NCBI GenBank assembly: GCA_963682175.1
Contig: OY821784.1
Location: 20,875,621 to 20,939,620, forward strand
From: Triglochin maritima
Taxonomy: Eukaryota; Streptophyta; Magnoliopsida; Alismatales; Juncaginaceae
Direction: 5' to 3'
DNA: 64,000 bases
Under the pieces are notes generated by a model. It saw only the letters and a list, made by a program, of their open reading frames with translations, had not been told where the DNA came from and did not search any database. Positions 43,752 to 56,735 of the stretch are shown piece by piece. The position numbers were made by a program, and so were the translations under genes. How positions within the stretch are numbered: the stretch's first letter is position 1; the number at the start of each line of letters is the position of its first letter.

Positions 43752-44781
43752 AACAAATATCATGTATACATTTGTGTCTTATATCTTTATCTTTCACCTA
43801 AACAATTCAGCATAACGAGTATAATGTTTAAGTTTTAGGAAAAAACAAGTTTGAAGAGAAGAGGCATAAAAAGACTGAATTGCAAGACTCGGGGACTGAG
43901 ATGCAAGAGGGAAGGACCCGGATGTAAGCCCAAAGGACCAATGAGCAAATCAAAAACTCCACATCATCATGAGGAGTATTTTGGCAATTCGATTCGGGCC
44001 TGAGCTTCAACAATCGACTTAGGTGCATCATACATGAAGAAAGCAATCCAGGAAGGCCACACAATAACCCGACTATATCCAAACCCTGTAGACCACAAAT
44101 TCGCGGTCTGGGACTGCTGATTGGCGGTCGGGTCGAGTCCGAATCTGACAGGCTTCGGGGGGTTCATGTATAATTGTGTGTTTGGACGATTTTGGTTATT
44201 GCATTAGCCCCATACCGGGGGATTGTCTCGCATTACATTTTTCTATGGATATAAATAGAACTCTTCCTCCTCCTTTGTATCCCATCTCCTCTCTTGGTGG
44301 CCATCATCTCTACTAGGAGTAAAGCCTTGAAGGAAAACTCTGGTGCAGAGAAGGTACTTGTAGTTGAGTGAGTAAAAATAGATGTTTTGTTAAGTTTTTT
44401 TCTTCATATTGCCTATTTTCAATTCTTGCATACTTAGTTAACTTGTTTGTTTTAGTCTTCTTATAATTAGTTTCAGCATGTTTTATTTCCTTAGTATAAA
44501 TATTAGTTTAAATATGTGTAGGTAGTTTCATCCCCTTTGGGGGTGGAGTAGATGTCTATACATGTTATGTAGATGGAATGAATGCAAAACATTGTTGTAT
44601 GTTAGAAATGTTAGTATGCTTGTTTGAATTAATAAGAACTCTTACTTGATGGTTTCTGCCATAATGTTTAGGTACATTCCATGCTTGTTTATGTTCTTAA
44701 TAACAAACTTCCCATGCTCATATTAATCACCTAGGTTAGTGCTTTGAATGATAGGTCTTGTCATTAGGTACTTCTTATGTT
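43752..44781 (+). mobile_element. 5' LTR of Athila A, both ends damaged
   Basis: It is collinear with the A 3' LTR (60238-61115). TTTGTGTCTTATATC and TTTCACCTAAAC lie near the start, ATATAAATAGAAC near 44251, CATCCCCTTTGGGGG near 44530 and GTACTTCTTATG at the end. The first ~12 bases expected (TGATTGACATC) are lost. The last ~150 bases, primer site, leader, gag and protease are replaced by a direct jump into reverse transcriptase at about 44781. Confidence 0.75.
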
Positions 44782-47410
44782 GCTGAGAATGAGCATAATA
44801 AGCTTATCCCAACACGCCTGCAAACTGGATGGCGAGTTTGCGTTCATTGTCGCAAGCTCAATGCGGCAACGCGGAAAGATCATTTCCCGTTGCCATTCAT
44901 TGATCAGATGATGGAAAGGTTGGCCGGACATGAGCATTATTGTTTTCTTTATGGATACTTCGGTTACAATCAAAATCCCATCATCCCTGAGGATCAAGAG
45001 AAAACCACATTTACTTGTCCCTTTGGCACGTTTGCCTACCGTCGCATGCCCTTTGGGTTATGTAATGCACCGACAACGTTTCAAAGGTATATGATCAACA
45101 TCTTCTCCGATATGGTAGTGTTTCCTTGAGATTTTCATTGATAACTTTCCATATTTGGCGCTTCCTTTGATGAGTGACTTCGTCACTTGAGCCTTGTCCT
45201 CAAGCGATGCCATGAGAAGAACCTCACTCTCAATTGGGAGAAATGTCACTTCATGGTGAAGCGAGGGATTGTACTTGGACATGTGGTCTCAAGTAGGGGA
45301 TTTCAGGTCGATCCCGCCAAACTGGGTCTTATTGCTACTCTCCCACCGCCACGTAATATGAAGGATATCCATGCCTTTTTGGGGCATGCTGGATTCTATT
45401 TGTGGTTCATTCAGGATTTTAGCAAAATTGCTCGACCTCTCACTGCCTTGTTGGCTAAAGATGCCATTTTTTAGTTCACACCGGATTACCATCATGCTTT
45501 TTTGACCTTGAAGAAATAGCTGAGTTCAGCTCCCATAATTAAGGCACCGGTGTGGACTGAACCCCTCGTGTTAATGTGTGAGGCATTTGACTTCACTGTG
45601 GGAGCAGTGCTTGGGCAACGATCGGACAAATTGCCTCATGTGATCTACTATGCCAGTAGAACACTCAATGATGCCCAATTGAACTACACTATGACCGAGA
45701 AAGAATTATTAGCGATCATATTTGCTTTGGAGAAATTCCGGTCATACTTGATTGGCTCCCATGTGATTATCTATTCTGATCACCCAGCCATCAAGCACCT
45801 CATGGTGAAGAAAGATGCAAAATCCCGACTCTTGAGATGGATCTTGTTGTTGCAAAAATTCGATCTCGAGATTCGGGACAAAAAATGGTGTGAAAATGTT
45901 GTAGCAGACCACCTGTCTCATCTAGAGACGACCAAGCCACAAGTTCAAATTATTAATGACAAATTTCCTGACGAGAAGTTGTTCACGATCGAAGATAACC
46001 CTTGGTTTGCCGACATCGTGAACTACCTCGTGACCGAGCAACTTTCTGTGGGTTGGTTAAAATCTGACCAAACCAAATTTAGATCTTATGTCATATTTTT
46101 CACTGCGACGACCCCTACCTATTCAAATACTACTCTGACCAAATTTTCAGGCGGTGCGTCCAAAATAATGAGTTCCAAAGTGAGCTCCAATTTTTCTACT
46201 CTAAGGCATGTGGAGGACACTTTGGAGCAAAGAAAACTACCGGGAAGGTGCTCCAATTTGGATTCTACTGGCCTTCTCTTTTCAAAGATGCTTACGAATT
46301 TTGTAAGCAATGTGATAGGTGCCAGCGCCTTGCCAGGATTAGTCGATGTGATATGATGTCTTTGCAAAATGTCCTTGTCATCGACACCTTCGATGTGTCA
46401 GGCATCGAATTTATGGGTCATTTCCCAAATTCATTCGGGAATATTTACATTCTGGTGGCTATTGACTATGTGTCTAAGTGGGTGGAGGCTATCCCCACAA
46501 AGACCAATGACAACAAGGTGGTCACCAAATTCTTAAGGGACATTTTTGCGCGATTTGGTACTCCTCGTACCATAATCTGCGATAGGGGTACCCACTTCTG
46601 TAATCGCTCCTTTGAAGTGCTGATGAGGAAATATTCGATCACCCACGAGCATGCGACCCCATATCATCCACAAACTAGTTGGCAGGTCGAAGTCTCTAGC
46701 CGTCAATTAAAGCAAATCCTTGAGAAGACAGTTAATTCCTCGAGGAAGGATTGGTCGACTAAGTTGAATGATGCGTTGTGGGCCTTTCGCCACATGTATA
46801 AGACCAATTTCGGTATGTCCCCATATCGTGTAGTTTACCGCAAGGCTTGCCACCTACCCGTCGAGCTTGAGCATCGTGCTTTCTGGGAGATCAAGAACTT
46901 GAATATGGATCTTGATCAAGCAGGGTTGCCACGTAAACTTGACATCATGGAATTGGAAGAGCTACGCCATGATGCGTATGAAAATGCCAAAATTCATAAG
47001 TCCCGGGCCAAGATATTTAACGATCGCATGATTATGCGAAAGGTGTTTACGGTCGGGCAGAATGTGTTGCTCTACAATTCCCAACTTCATATGTTTGTTG
47101 GTAAGCTATGCGGTCGCTAGTCTGGCCCTTTTATTGTCCAAACCATTTTTTCTCATGGAGCGGTTGACATCCTGAAGCCAGGGAATGGGGACGTGTTCAA
47201 AGTTAATGGACAACACCTCAAAACTTACTTGGAGGGGACACCAGTTGAACTCGAGGAGGTCATGTCCCTTCGTGAACCTCTCTCACACTCAACCATTCAT
47301 GTTCCTTCATTAATGGTTGAGCTTTCATGTTTGTACAAAGTTCAATTTAAAATAAATAGAAAAGAAAGAAAAGAAGACGAAGACGAAGACGAAAGGCTCC
47401 TTCAGTGAGC
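44782..47410 (+). pseudogene. Athila A pol remnant: reverse transcriptase, RNase H, integrase
   Basis: It starts inside the reverse transcriptase at [20 protein letters not shown]. Seen in order: [18 protein letters not shown]; a broken catalytic region near 45130; [19 protein letters not shown]; RNase H ([38 protein letters not shown]); integrase ([64 protein letters not shown]); and a tail ending in NGQHLKTYLEGTPVELEE. It is closely related to the B frame but carries several stops (45128, 45472, 45520, 47118) and frameshifts (near 46100-46250). Key domains are incomplete, so it is inactive. Confidence 0.88.
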
Positions 47411-48021
47411 ATTGATTGATGTAGGCTCAAACCCTTGAGTATTTGGGCCCCATTTCTTTCACGTATTTGTATCCCTTCTTTAACATCTCACATGTTTTGA
47501 GGAAATTTGGGTTTGTGTCCATCAACATAACCATGAACTTCCTTTTGCAGTTCATGTTGGTGAGATCTTCCCTTTCTCATGCATAAATCCATGTAGTTTC
47601 ATGCTCACAATCATTAAGGACAATGCATGAAGTAGGTGTGGGGTGGTGTTTTACGTGTGTACACAGTCGAGTCTTTTCATTGATTTTGTTTTCTTTTGTT
47701 TGCATTGTTAGGGTCATGATAGTGTGCTGCATTTAATATCGATATATTTGCTTGTCATGATCCTTGGGTGACTTGTCTTCTTTTGCTTGCCTAGTGTTTT
47801 AAATTTTTCAAATTTCTTTCAAAATCTTCATGTGTTTGCGAAATAAAATGTTTTGTGGGTTTTGCGTGTGTTTTGGATGTGTAAGACCATTGCGACGCAA
47901 AGTAAAAAGGAAGCTCCCAAAATTGTCTTGAACTTGATGCGATAGGATATCTAGTACAGTGGCTTTAGGACTTATCTAGTCGTTAGGATGCACCCTGGTC
48001 TTTCCTCGGGGGGCAAGTAAT
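47411..48021 (+). other. Athila A 3' non-coding region, first part
   Basis: It continues after pol with GTGAGCATTGATTGATG, GGTGTGGGGTGGTGTTTTACG and AATTGTCTTGAACTTGATGC blocks shared with C (28060-28600). It is interrupted at the GTAAT duplication (48017-48021) by element B and resumes at 59363. No gene. Confidence 0.75.
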
Positions 48022-49569
48022 TGATTGATCGTTTTATATTTAACCGCAAGTGCACGGCCGCGTTGAAGCGGTGGCAAATACGGGTCGTCCACTGGGAGGT
48101 GTGTCGACACTTGGTTTATTCGAAGGCGAGAGGTAAAAAGAAGGGAGAAAGATGTATTACACTAATCTAAACTACAAAGCTGAAATGAAATGCAAAGGAA
48201 ATGAAGATAAGCAATAAAACTAAACCCCAAAGGGGATAGAGAACTGATGTGAACATAAAGATGTGTGTGTGTGTGTGTTCAATTAAGCTCCTCACAACAT
48301 GTGGTGCATGAAATCATAAAACTACATCCAATCTTGCCTCTACATGAATTAAGATAAGACTACATCATTAAAACATACAAGACAATGATTGGAATGAAGC
48401 TACATGAACTCAAGTATAAAGACTAGACCCTACTATGCCTCTACATGAATTAAGATGACTACATCATTAAAACATACAAGACATTAGCTAAGGAAAAGGC
48501 AACAAGAGTACATACACTACAAATTGTGTTTCCAACATTAACTTCATCCATATCCTAACCTTATCATTCCCCATAAAATAGGTCCACTAATCAAAGCATA
48601 AGCTAAGCTTCATTCAAGAGCATTAGCATATCAAAGATAAGAGTGGAGACCCATTAGATGGTTATGGAAATCATATAAAGCTCAAGGGATAAAAATAACA
48701 CACACTTAATACACTACATTATTATATCACATATTTCTCCACCCCCCAAATGGGGATGGAACTACTCACTACTCATTGCACTAACTAATTTAGCAAAGGA
48801 AAGCATAATACTGAAATGAAATTTATACTACTTAAGCAAGAAATATTAAAGAAGCATAAAACCAAACAAACAAGCATGCAAAGGAAAGGAAATTAAACTA
48901 AGAGAGAAACAACATCATTAAAAGAAAACTTATATTATTAACTCACTCAATTACAAGTAGCTCTTCCTCCACTAGAGTTTTGCTTCAAGGCTTCACTCTT
49001 AGTAGGGAAGATGGCCACCAAGAGGGAGATGGATACAATGGGAGGTGAAGAGTTCTATTTATAAGCATGGAAAAAGCTAATCAGGGACAATCCCCCGATG
49101 TGGGACTAAACCAATACCAAAAATAGCCTCAACGAACACTAATACAAGTCCAGGAGAAATTGGGGCGGATCCTGCATGATCCAGACCGCCAATTGGCGGC
49201 CTAGAAAGCCCAGATCCGTCTGGGTCTTCTGGTGGGCTTGCCTTGGTGTGTTTCTTGGTCTTGGATGCATCTAACTTGTTTAGTGGAGCTCCGACCCGAA
49301 TCGAATTGACAAAATACTCCTCATGATGGTGTGGAGTTTCCTGTTTTGCTCTTAGGTCCTTCTGTCTTACGATCAGGTCCTTCTCCCTTGCATCTTGGTC
49401 CCCAGGTCTCACAATTAGGTCCTTTTTCCTGCTTTTGGGTCCTTTCATGGCTCTTCTCTTCAAACCTCTTTATTTCTGAAAACTAAACATAAAACTCGTC
49501 ACGTAGCATTGCTTAGGTGTAAGATAATGGATATAAGGTACAAATATAAGCATGAAATGATGTCAATCA
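48022..49569 (-). repeat. 3' LTR of Athila B
   Basis: The minus strand reads TGATTGACATC...AACGATCAATCA. It contains the GT microsatellite (near 48260), a palindrome GACCGCCAATTGGCGGCC at 49184-49201, and a TATA-like box on the minus strand (complement TATTTATAAG at 49058-49067). Frames within it are not genes. Confidence 0.94.
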
Positions 49570-49584
49570 AATACCCCCACACCT
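49570..49584 (-). promoter_or_regulatory. Polypurine tract of Athila B
   Basis: The minus strand AGGTGTGGGGGTATT abuts the 3' LTR start, identical to the tract of element C. Confidence 0.85.
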
Positions 49585-51137
49585 AAGTTTTTGCTAGTCT
49601 CGAGCAAAACAAAGAAAGGAAAAAGCATACGAAAAACAAGAAATCCTAACTCACTTTCGTAGGAATCACAATTGCACTTAGCACGTGCAACAAGCCGTTA
49701 AACCTCCTTGTTGCCAAGGAGGAGGAGTGGTGTCTCCTGAGGGTTTTCAGCGGATATACCCACAAAAACCGAACAAGATGCATTAATCAATCTAGCTACA
49801 CGACTCGTTGGACTTATTTTTGTCGATCATGGAATGCGGTAATACTACGGGTCGACTCTATATATGTAATCAGTCCACACACCTAACCTAATGAGTTATT
49901 CGTGAGAGTTAACTAAGGAATTAAGTGAAAGACATGGGCAACCTTAACTTCTGAATGTGAAACAAAGTGTAAAGTCCATTTTGGTTCTTATTTGACTCTT
50001 CTTTTCTTTTTCTTTTTTTTCTTTTTCTTTTCTTTATTTTTTTTTCTCTTTGGAGCATATATTGGTTGGTGTTTGATTCTCCCAGGGTCAGGTTTCGTGC
50101 ATCATTGCCTATGAGGACTTACACTATCACGTACACCTTCCCCCAAATCTCCACATAGGGCGATCCCTACCACCCGTGTAACGGGAGTTCGGTCGGTGCA
50201 TCCCAAGTCAGATGACTCGAAAGCACCAGGCACAAAGTCCCCTCAGACCTACTTTCCCGAGTGATAGGAGCCGTGCGAGAAGAGAGAACACCACTTATTT
50301 ATTCATTTATCTACATGGGAACCAAAACCCCTACACTTAAGTTTCACAAAAAGATATTAAAGGCCCTTGACTACAACAAACTTCCTAAATTAACAAACAC
50401 GAATTATTTGACTCACTAGGTTCAGGGTGGACTTCTTTAAATGTTTGAGCACTGAAACCCACTGATTACTCACCCCCAAGGGAAAACTGGGGTGCATCCT
50501 AACGACTCGATAAATCCTAAAGCCACGTACTAGATATCCTAATGCATCAAGTTCAAGACAATTTTGGGAGCTTTCTTTTTACTTTGCCTCTCAACGGTTT
50601 TGCACATGCTAAACACACGCAAAACCCACAAAACATTTTCTTTCGAAAACACATGAAGATTTTGAAAGAAATGTGAAAATTTTGAAGCACTAGGCAAGCA
50701 AAAGAAGACAAGTCACCCAAGGATCATGGTAAGCAGATATATCGATATTAAATGCAGCACACTATCATGACCCTAACAATGCAAACAAAAGAAAACAAAA
50801 TCAAAGAAAAAAAACTCGACTATGTACACACGTAAAACACCCCCCCCCACACACCTACTTCATGCATTGTCCTCAATGAATGCAAGCAAGATACTACATG
50901 GATTGATGCATAAAAAGGAGAGATCTCACCAACATGAAGTACAAAGGGAAGTGCAAGGTCATGTTGATGGACATAACCCGAATTCCCTCAAAACCTGTGA
51001 GATGCTAAAGAAGGGATACAAATACGTGAAAGACATGGGGCCCAAATACTCAAGGGTTGGGGCCCACAACAATCGATGCTCACTGAAGGAGTCTTTTTTT
51101 TATATATAACTATGTACAAACATGAAAGCTCAACCAC
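49585..51137 (-). other. 3' non-coding region of Athila B
   Basis: About 1.55 kb between the gag-pol stop and the polypurine tract, without an env-like or antisense frame I can support. It includes the conserved 50080-50290 block (minus-strand CATCTGACTTGGGATGCACC and GTGATAGTGTAAGTCC) shared by A, C, D and H. A T/C-rich low-complexity tract lies at 49995-50050. Confidence 0.75.
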
Positions 51138-54100
51138 TCATGTAGGAGCATGAATGGTTGAGTGCGAGGGAGGTTCATGAAGGAACATGACCTCCTCGAC
51201 TTCGGCTGGTGCCCCCTCCAAGTAGGGTTTGAGGCGTTGTCCATTAACTTTGAACACGTCCCCATTCCCTGGGTTCAAGATCTCAACCGCTCCATGAGGA
51301 TAAACGGTTTGGACAATAAACGGGCCAGACCAGCGACTGCGGAGCTTACCCGCAAACAGATGAAGCCGGGAATTGTAGAGCAACACCTTCTGCCCGGCCG
51401 TAAACACCTTTCGCATAATCATGCGATCGTGAAACATCTTGGCTCGGGACTTATGAATTTTGGCATTCTCGTACGCATCATTGCGTAGCTCTTCTAATTC
51501 CACAATGTCGAGCTTACGTTGTACTCCTGCTTGATCAAGATCCATATTCAGGTTCTTGATCGCCCAGAAAGCACGATGCTCAAGCTCGACGGGTAGGTGG
51601 CAAGCCTTGCCGTACACTACCCGATAAGGGGACATACCCAAATTGGTCTTGTACGCGGTGCGGAAAGCCCACAATGCGTCATTCAATTTGGTACACCAAT
51701 CCTTCCTCGAGGAACTAACCGTCTTCTCAAGAATTTGCTTTAATTGACGGTTAGAGATTTCGACCTGCCCACTAGTTTGCGGATGGTATGGGGTCGCAAG
51801 CTTGTGGGTGATCGAATATTTCCTCATAAGCGCTTCAAAGGATCGATTACAGAAGTGGGTACCCCTATCGCTGATTATGGTACGAGGAGTACCAAATCGC
51901 GCAAAAATGTCCCTCAAGAATTTGGTGACCACCTTGTTGTCATTGGTCTTTGTGGGTATAGCCTCAACCCACTTAGACACATAGTCAACGGCCACCAGAA
52001 TGTAAACATTCCCGAAAGAGTTCGGGAAGGGACCCATGAAATCAATGCCCCACACATCGAAGATGTCGACAACATGGACATTTTGCAAAGGCATCATGTC
52101 ACGTCGACCAATCCTGCCAAGGCGCTGGCACCTATCACATTGCTTACAAAAGTCGTAAGCATCCTTGAAAAGAGAGGGCCAGTAGAATCCAGATTGGAGC
52201 ACCTTGGCAGCGGTTTTCTTTGCTCCAAAGTGTCCTCCACATGCCTTGGAATGGCAGAAATGGAGCACACTTTGGAACTCGGTATCTGGGACGCACCGCC
52301 TGAAAATTTGGTCAGAGCAGTATTTGAATAGGTAGGGGTCGTCCCAGTGAAAGAATCTGACATACGATCTAAATTTGGATTGGTCAGATTTTGACCAACC
52401 CACAGGAAATTGCTCGGTCACGAGGTAGTTCACGATGTCGGCAAACCAAGGGTTATCTTTGATCATGAACAACTGCTCGTCAGGAAATTTGTCGTCAATG
52501 ATTTGGTCCTGTGGGTTGGTCGTCTCTAGACGAGACAAGTGGTCAGCTACAACGTTTTCACACCCTTTTTTGTCCCGAATCTCGAGATCGAATTCTTGTA
52601 ACAACAAGATCCATCTCAAGAGTCGGGATTTTGCATCTTTCTTCGCCATGAGGTGCTTGATGGCTGTGTGATCAGAATAGATAATCACGTGGGAGCCAAT
52701 CAAGTACGACCGGAATTTCTCCAAAGCAAATATGATCGCTAAGAATTCCTTCTCGGTCACAGTGTAGTTCAATTGGGCATCATTGAGTGTTCTACTGGCA
52801 TAGTAGATCACATGAGGCAATTTGTCCAATCGTTGCCCAAGCACTGCTCCCACAGCGAAGTCAGATGCATCACACATTAACTCAAAGGGTTCAGTCCACA
52901 CCGGTGCCTTAATAATGGGAGCTGAAGTCAACTCTTTCTTCAAGGTCAAAAAGGCATGGTGGCAATCCGGTGTGAACTCAAAAATGGCATCCTTAGCCAA
53001 CAAGGCGGTGAGAGGTCGAACGATTTTGCTAAAATCCCGAATGAACCGCCGATAGAATCCAGCATGCCCCAAAAAGGCGCGGATATCCTTCACATTACGT
53101 GGCGGTGGGAGATTAGCAATGATACCCACTTTGGCGGGATCGACCTCAATTCCCCTACTTGAGACCACATGTCCAAGTACAATCCCTCGCTTCACCATGA
53201 AGTGACATTTCTCCCAATTGAGAGCGAGGTTCTTCTCACGGCATCGCTTGAGGACAAGGCTCAAGTGACGAAGGCACTCATCAAAGGAAGCGCCAAATAT
53301 GGAAAAGTCATCCATGAAGATCTCAAGGAAACGCTCAACCATATCGGAGAAGATGCTGATCATACACCTCTGAAACGTTGCCGGCGCATTGCATAACCCA
53401 AAGGGCATGCGACGGTAGGCAAACGTGCCAAAGGGACAAGTGAATGTGGTTTTCTCTTGGTCCTCGGGGGCGATGGGAATTTGGTTGTAACCGGAGTATC
53501 CATCAAGAAAACAATAGTACTCATGTCCGGCCAACCTTTCCAACATCTGATCAATGAATGGCAACGGGAAATGATCTTTCCGCGTTGCCGTATTGAGCTT
53601 GCGATAATCAACGCAAACTCGCCAGCCAGTTTGCAGGCGTGTCGGGATAAGCTCATTATGCTCATTCTCCACAACCGTCACGCCTGACTTCTTGGGAACC
53701 ACATGGACAGGACTCACCCACGAACTGTCAGAGATAGGATAGATTATGCCATGATCCAAGCACTTAAGAACCTCCTTTCGGACGGCTTCTTTTAGTACAG
53801 GATTCAATCTCCGTTGTGGGTCCCTGCGGGGCCTAGAATCCTCTTCCATGTGGATCCGATGCTGAACAATACCAGGGCTAATTCCCTTGATATCCTTCAA
53901 GGACCACCTGATCGCCTCTTTGTTTTCAAAGAGTACTCTTTTGAGGGCAACCTCTTGATCTTTTTCAAGATCAGAAGCAATAATGAGTGGCAAGGTCTCA
54001 TTATCCCCTAAAAAGATGTACTTTAGGTTATCGGGGAGCGGTTTAAGCTCGACCATAGGTGGGTCCTTGTCGGATTCAGAGTTAATTTCAAGTGGCTCAA

Positions 54101-56735
54101 GGGCCATGGGGTAAGAGGAGCAAGCACCCAGATGTGCCTCCTCGTCCAGAGATATGCTGGCAGATTCCTCAAGATCCTCTTCACTCGCAACCTGATCATT
54201 AGGCACCTCAATAATATGTCGATGTGAGTCGAACATGCCTAATGAATCGGGCTCATCCGTGTCCTGGATGAAATTGGCTCCGACTGAGTCGTCGAAGAGC
54301 CCAGGTTGCTTACCAAGAGTGAAGATGTTGAAATCCGCCGTGAGGTTTCCAAAAGACAACCTCATCAAGCCATTGCGACAATTGATCAAAGCATTAGATG
54401 TCGCAAGAAATGGCCTCCCAAGGATTACAGGAATTTGTCCTTGTGGGTTGGACACGGGTTCGGTATCCAAGATGATGAAATCAACTGGAAATACGAACTC
54501 CCCCACTTTGATAAGGACATCCTCCACACTCCCTCGTGGGATTTTGACAGATCTATCAGCCAACTGGAGGGTTGTCCTCGTTGGTTTAAGATCGCCTATC
54601 CCAAGGTTGACATAGACTGAGTAAGGCAGGAGATTCACAGATGCCCCCAAATCCAATAGAGCTTGAGAGATGGTCACATTCCCAATCATGCAAGAGACAG
54701 TTGGACAACCAGGGTCCTTGTACTTGACAGTCATGGGTTGTGTCAATATGGAGCTCACATTGGCGGCCAAGAAGGCCTTCTTGGGCACATTTGTTTTTCT
54801 CTTGGTGGTGCAAAGGTCTTTGAGGAACTTGGCATACGGTGGCATTTGTTGAACAACGCCCAACAACGGGATGTTCACCTTTACTTGCCTAAGTACCTCA
54901 ACGATCTTATCCCAATGCCCATCACGTTTTTTAGTCAACCGATGAGGGAATGGTGCCTTGGGGACATAGGAATCACGAGGAGGAGTCTCAGAATTAGGTT
55001 CCTTGACAGGCTCAAGACTCTCCTCGGAAGACTTGCCAACAGGATTGGCTTCCGGCATGTTCACATTGTTGTCAACGACCCTTCCCGATCTCAAGGTATG
55101 AATAACATTAGCATGTTGGGAAGGGTCACTTTCAACATTGTGTACATTCTGCCTGGTATTAGCAGGCTGACCCCTGGGATTTACCACAGGTTGACTCGGG
55201 AACTGACCCTTCTCGCGTTCATGGAATTGATGAGCCAATTGGCTAACTTGCATTTCCAAAGCCTTGACTGTACTTTGCATGCTCTGCATGAATGCTTGAA
55301 GGGTCGGATCACTAGAAGGGTCCTTGGGGTCAACCCGCTGAGGTGGTGGAGTCTGGTTAGAATAACCCGACGAAGAGGCCTGACCAGGTTGGTAATTTTG
55401 GTGCTGAGACCTTTGATGTGGGGGTTGGTAGGTCGCCGATGGGCGTGGAGGTTGATAAGGTGGAGGTTGAGGTTGAGCGTGCGAGCTCTGACCGTGTCCT
55501 CCACTAGACCCCCAAGAGAAGTTAGGATGGTTACGCCATCCCGGGTTATAGTAATGACTGTACGGGTCGTTTCGGGGCATTTGATGATACATCGCATTTG
55601 CATGCTCAGTATCTCTTGGAGCGTAGGCGCACTCCAAGTCATCATGTCCCGACAGTCCACACCTAGTACACCCGGGAGTAGCGACCTGAGCTACAGGAGC
55701 TCGGTCCATCTCCAAACTCTCTATCCTACGCATGAGAGCAGCCATTTTCGCCTCAGACGCGATAGTCGACTCAACATGATATGATCCAGCTCGACCAGAA
55801 GACCTGGCGGCTGGTGGCTCTCTCATGGTGTCCCACTCGAAGGTGCGCTCAGCCATGGATTCAAAAGTGTCCCATGCCTCCTCGATGGGTTTCATTTGGA
55901 AGTCACCCTGACACATCGACTCCAACAATGTGCGGGTGTTGTAATTGATGCCCTCATAAACAATCTGGCACAGCTGCCATAGCTCAATTCCATGATGAGG
56001 GCATTGCTGGAGAAGGTCCTTGAACCTCTCAAAGAAACCATGAAAAGATTCGGTCTCGGTTTGATACATTTGATGTATCTGGTGCCGTATCTGTTGAGTT
56101 TTGCTTTGAGGGAAAAATCTCTTCAGAAAGACGGTCACAAAGTCATCCCAAGACCGAATCGAGCTCGCCGGGAGGCTATACATCCATTTTTTCGCATTAT
56201 CCTTCAATGCGAAAGAAATCATCCTCAACCGGACAGAATCCTCGTCAAGCTGTTGAAGCTTGAACATGGAGCACACTTCCTCGAATTCGCGTATAAAGAT
56301 ATACGGATCCTCCTTATTGGCAGTGAAGGTCGGAAGCATGCTCACATACTGAGGTCTTAGCTCATAGTTGTTCCCGCGAGCAGGGGGAACAACTATGCAA
56401 GAAGGTTGCGCGGCCCGAACAGGATGGGTCCGCTCCCACAAGGTCATCGGCCTATCATGTCGAGCTAAAGGTGGTGGTGCACCTAGAACTCGATCCTGAC
56501 CGAATCTCCCTTCCTCTCGAGTCAGAGGAGGAGGAGAAGGAGGTCTACGTGGTGGTGGAAACGTATCGAGGTAGTCCATGTATGGAACCCGGTCCCCTTT
56601 GCCACCATGAGACGACTCGGCCTCTTGCTCCAAAGGAGCACGAGGCGGAGATGGTCGATCACTAAGATCTTCCATCTCAGAAGTATGCACTCTCTCGAGC
56701 CGAGCGCTCTCACCAAAACGAGCCCAACCTCGCAT
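51138..56735 (-). CDS. Athila B Gag-Pol polyprotein, 1865 residues, all domains intact
   Basis: Read from 56735, with a possible true start at the [11 protein letters not shown] methionine a little downstream. Order: Gag capsid domain (about residues 150-320, [18 protein letters not shown]); zinc knuckle [14 protein letters not shown] (~355); protease [12 protein letters not shown] (~697) with [16 protein letters not shown]; reverse transcriptase (~1000-1190) with [11 protein letters not shown] and the catalytic FMDDFS (~1140); RNase H from [14 protein letters not shown] (~1288); integrase zinc part [18 protein letters not shown] (~1488-1535); and core with D (GIDFMGPF, ~1565), D (ISDRGTHF, ~1622) and E (GQVEISNRQ, ~1658), a D-D-35-E spacing. 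The [18 protein letters not shown] stretch is characteristic of Athila. No stop or frameshift is seen, so it is a plausible source of enzymes for pol-less relatives. Confidence 0.93.
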   Translation of the reverse strand: MRGWARFGESARLERVHTSEMEDLSDRPSPPRAPLEQEAESSHGGKGDRVPYMDYLDTFPPPRRPPSPPPLTREEGRFGQDRVLGAPPPLARHDRPMTLWERTHPVRAAQPSCIVVPPARGNNYELRPQYVSMLPTFTANKEDPYIFIREFEEVCSMFKLQQLDEDSVRLRMISFALKDNAKKWMYSLPASSIRSWDDFVTVFLKRFFPQSKTQQIRHQIHQMYQTETESFHGFFERFKDLLQQCPHHGIELWQLCQIVYEGINYNTRTLLESMCQGDFQMKPIEEAWDTFESMAERTFEWDTMREPPAARSSGRAGSYHVESTIASEAKMAALMRRIESLEMDRAPVAQVATPGCTRCGLSGHDDLECAYAPRDTEHANAMYHQMPRNDPYSHYYNPGWRNHPNFSWGSSGGHGQSSHAQPQPPPYQPPRPSATYQPPHQRSQHQNYQPGQASSSGYSNQTPPPQRVDPKDPSSDPTLQAFMQSMQSTVKALEMQVSQLAHQFHEREKGQFPSQPVVNPRGQPANTRQNVHNVESDPSQHANVIHTLRSGRVVDNNVNMPEANPVGKSSEESLEPVKEPNSETPPRDSYVPKAPFPHRLTKKRDGHWDKIVEVLRQVKVNIPLLGVVQQMPPYAKFLKDLCTTKRKTNVPKKAFLAANVSSILTQPMTVKYKDPGCPTVSCMIGNVTISQALLDLGASVNLLPYSVYVNLGIGDLKPTRTTLQLADRSVKIPRGSVEDVLIKVGEFVFPVDFIILDTEPVSNPQGQIPVILGRPFLATSNALINCRNGLMRLSFGNLTADFNIFTLGKQPGLFDDSVGANFIQDTDEPDSLGMFDSHRHIIEVPNDQVASEEDLEESASISLDEEAHLGACSSYPMALEPLEINSESDKDPPMVELKPLPDNLKYIFLGDNETLPLIIASDLEKDQEVALKRVLFENKEAIRWSLKDIKGISPGIVQHRIHMEEDSRPRRDPQRRLNPVLKEAVRKEVLKCLDHGIIYPISDSSWVSPVHVVPKKSGVTVVENEHNELIPTRLQTGWRVCVDYRKLNTATRKDHFPLPFIDQMLERLAGHEYYCFLDGYSGYNQIPIAPEDQEKTTFTCPFGTFAYRRMPFGLCNAPATFQRCMISIFSDMVERFLEIFMDDFSIFGASFDECLRHLSLVLKRCREKNLALNWEKCHFMVKRGIVLGHVVSSRGIEVDPAKVGIIANLPPPRNVKDIRAFLGHAGFYRRFIRDFSKIVRPLTALLAKDAIFEFTPDCHHAFLTLKKELTSAPIIKAPVWTEPFELMCDASDFAVGAVLGQRLDKLPHVIYYASRTLNDAQLNYTVTEKEFLAIIFALEKFRSYLIGSHVIIYSDHTAIKHLMAKKDAKSRLLRWILLLQEFDLEIRDKKGCENVVADHLSRLETTNPQDQIIDDKFPDEQLFMIKDNPWFADIVNYLVTEQFPVGWSKSDQSKFRSYVRFFHWDDPYLFKYCSDQIFRRCVPDTEFQSVLHFCHSKACGGHFGAKKTAAKVLQSGFYWPSLFKDAYDFCKQCDRCQRLGRIGRRDMMPLQNVHVVDIFDVWGIDFMGPFPNSFGNVYILVAVDYVSKWVEAIPTKTNDNKVVTKFLRDIFARFGTPRTIISDRGTHFCNRSFEALMRKYSITHKLATPYHPQTSGQVEISNRQLKQILEKTVSSSRKDWCTKLNDALWAFRTAYKTNLGMSPYRVVYGKACHLPVELEHRAFWAIKNLNMDLDQAGVQRKLDIVELEELRNDAYENAKIHKSRAKMFHDRMIMRKVFTAGQKVLLYNSRLHLFAGKLRSRWSGPFIVQTVYPHGAVEILNPGNGDVFKVNGQRLKPYLEGAPAEVEEVMFLHEPPSHSTIHAPT

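Noticed and set aside
49077..49463. 128-residue frame, repeated identically at 58870-59256
   Set aside because: Both lie inside the two LTRs of element B; identity reflects LTR identity, not coding selection.
51138..51260. Chromodomain at the end of Athila B Pol
   Set aside because: The frame ends soon after the integrase C-terminal [11 protein letters not shown] stretch; no chromodomain-like residues follow, consistent with Athila rather than a chromovirus.
54663..55784. 373-residue plus-strand frame opposite the Athila B gag-protease
   Set aside because: It is antisense to a well-supported frame, rich in Arg/Leu and without a domain; it is a shadow.
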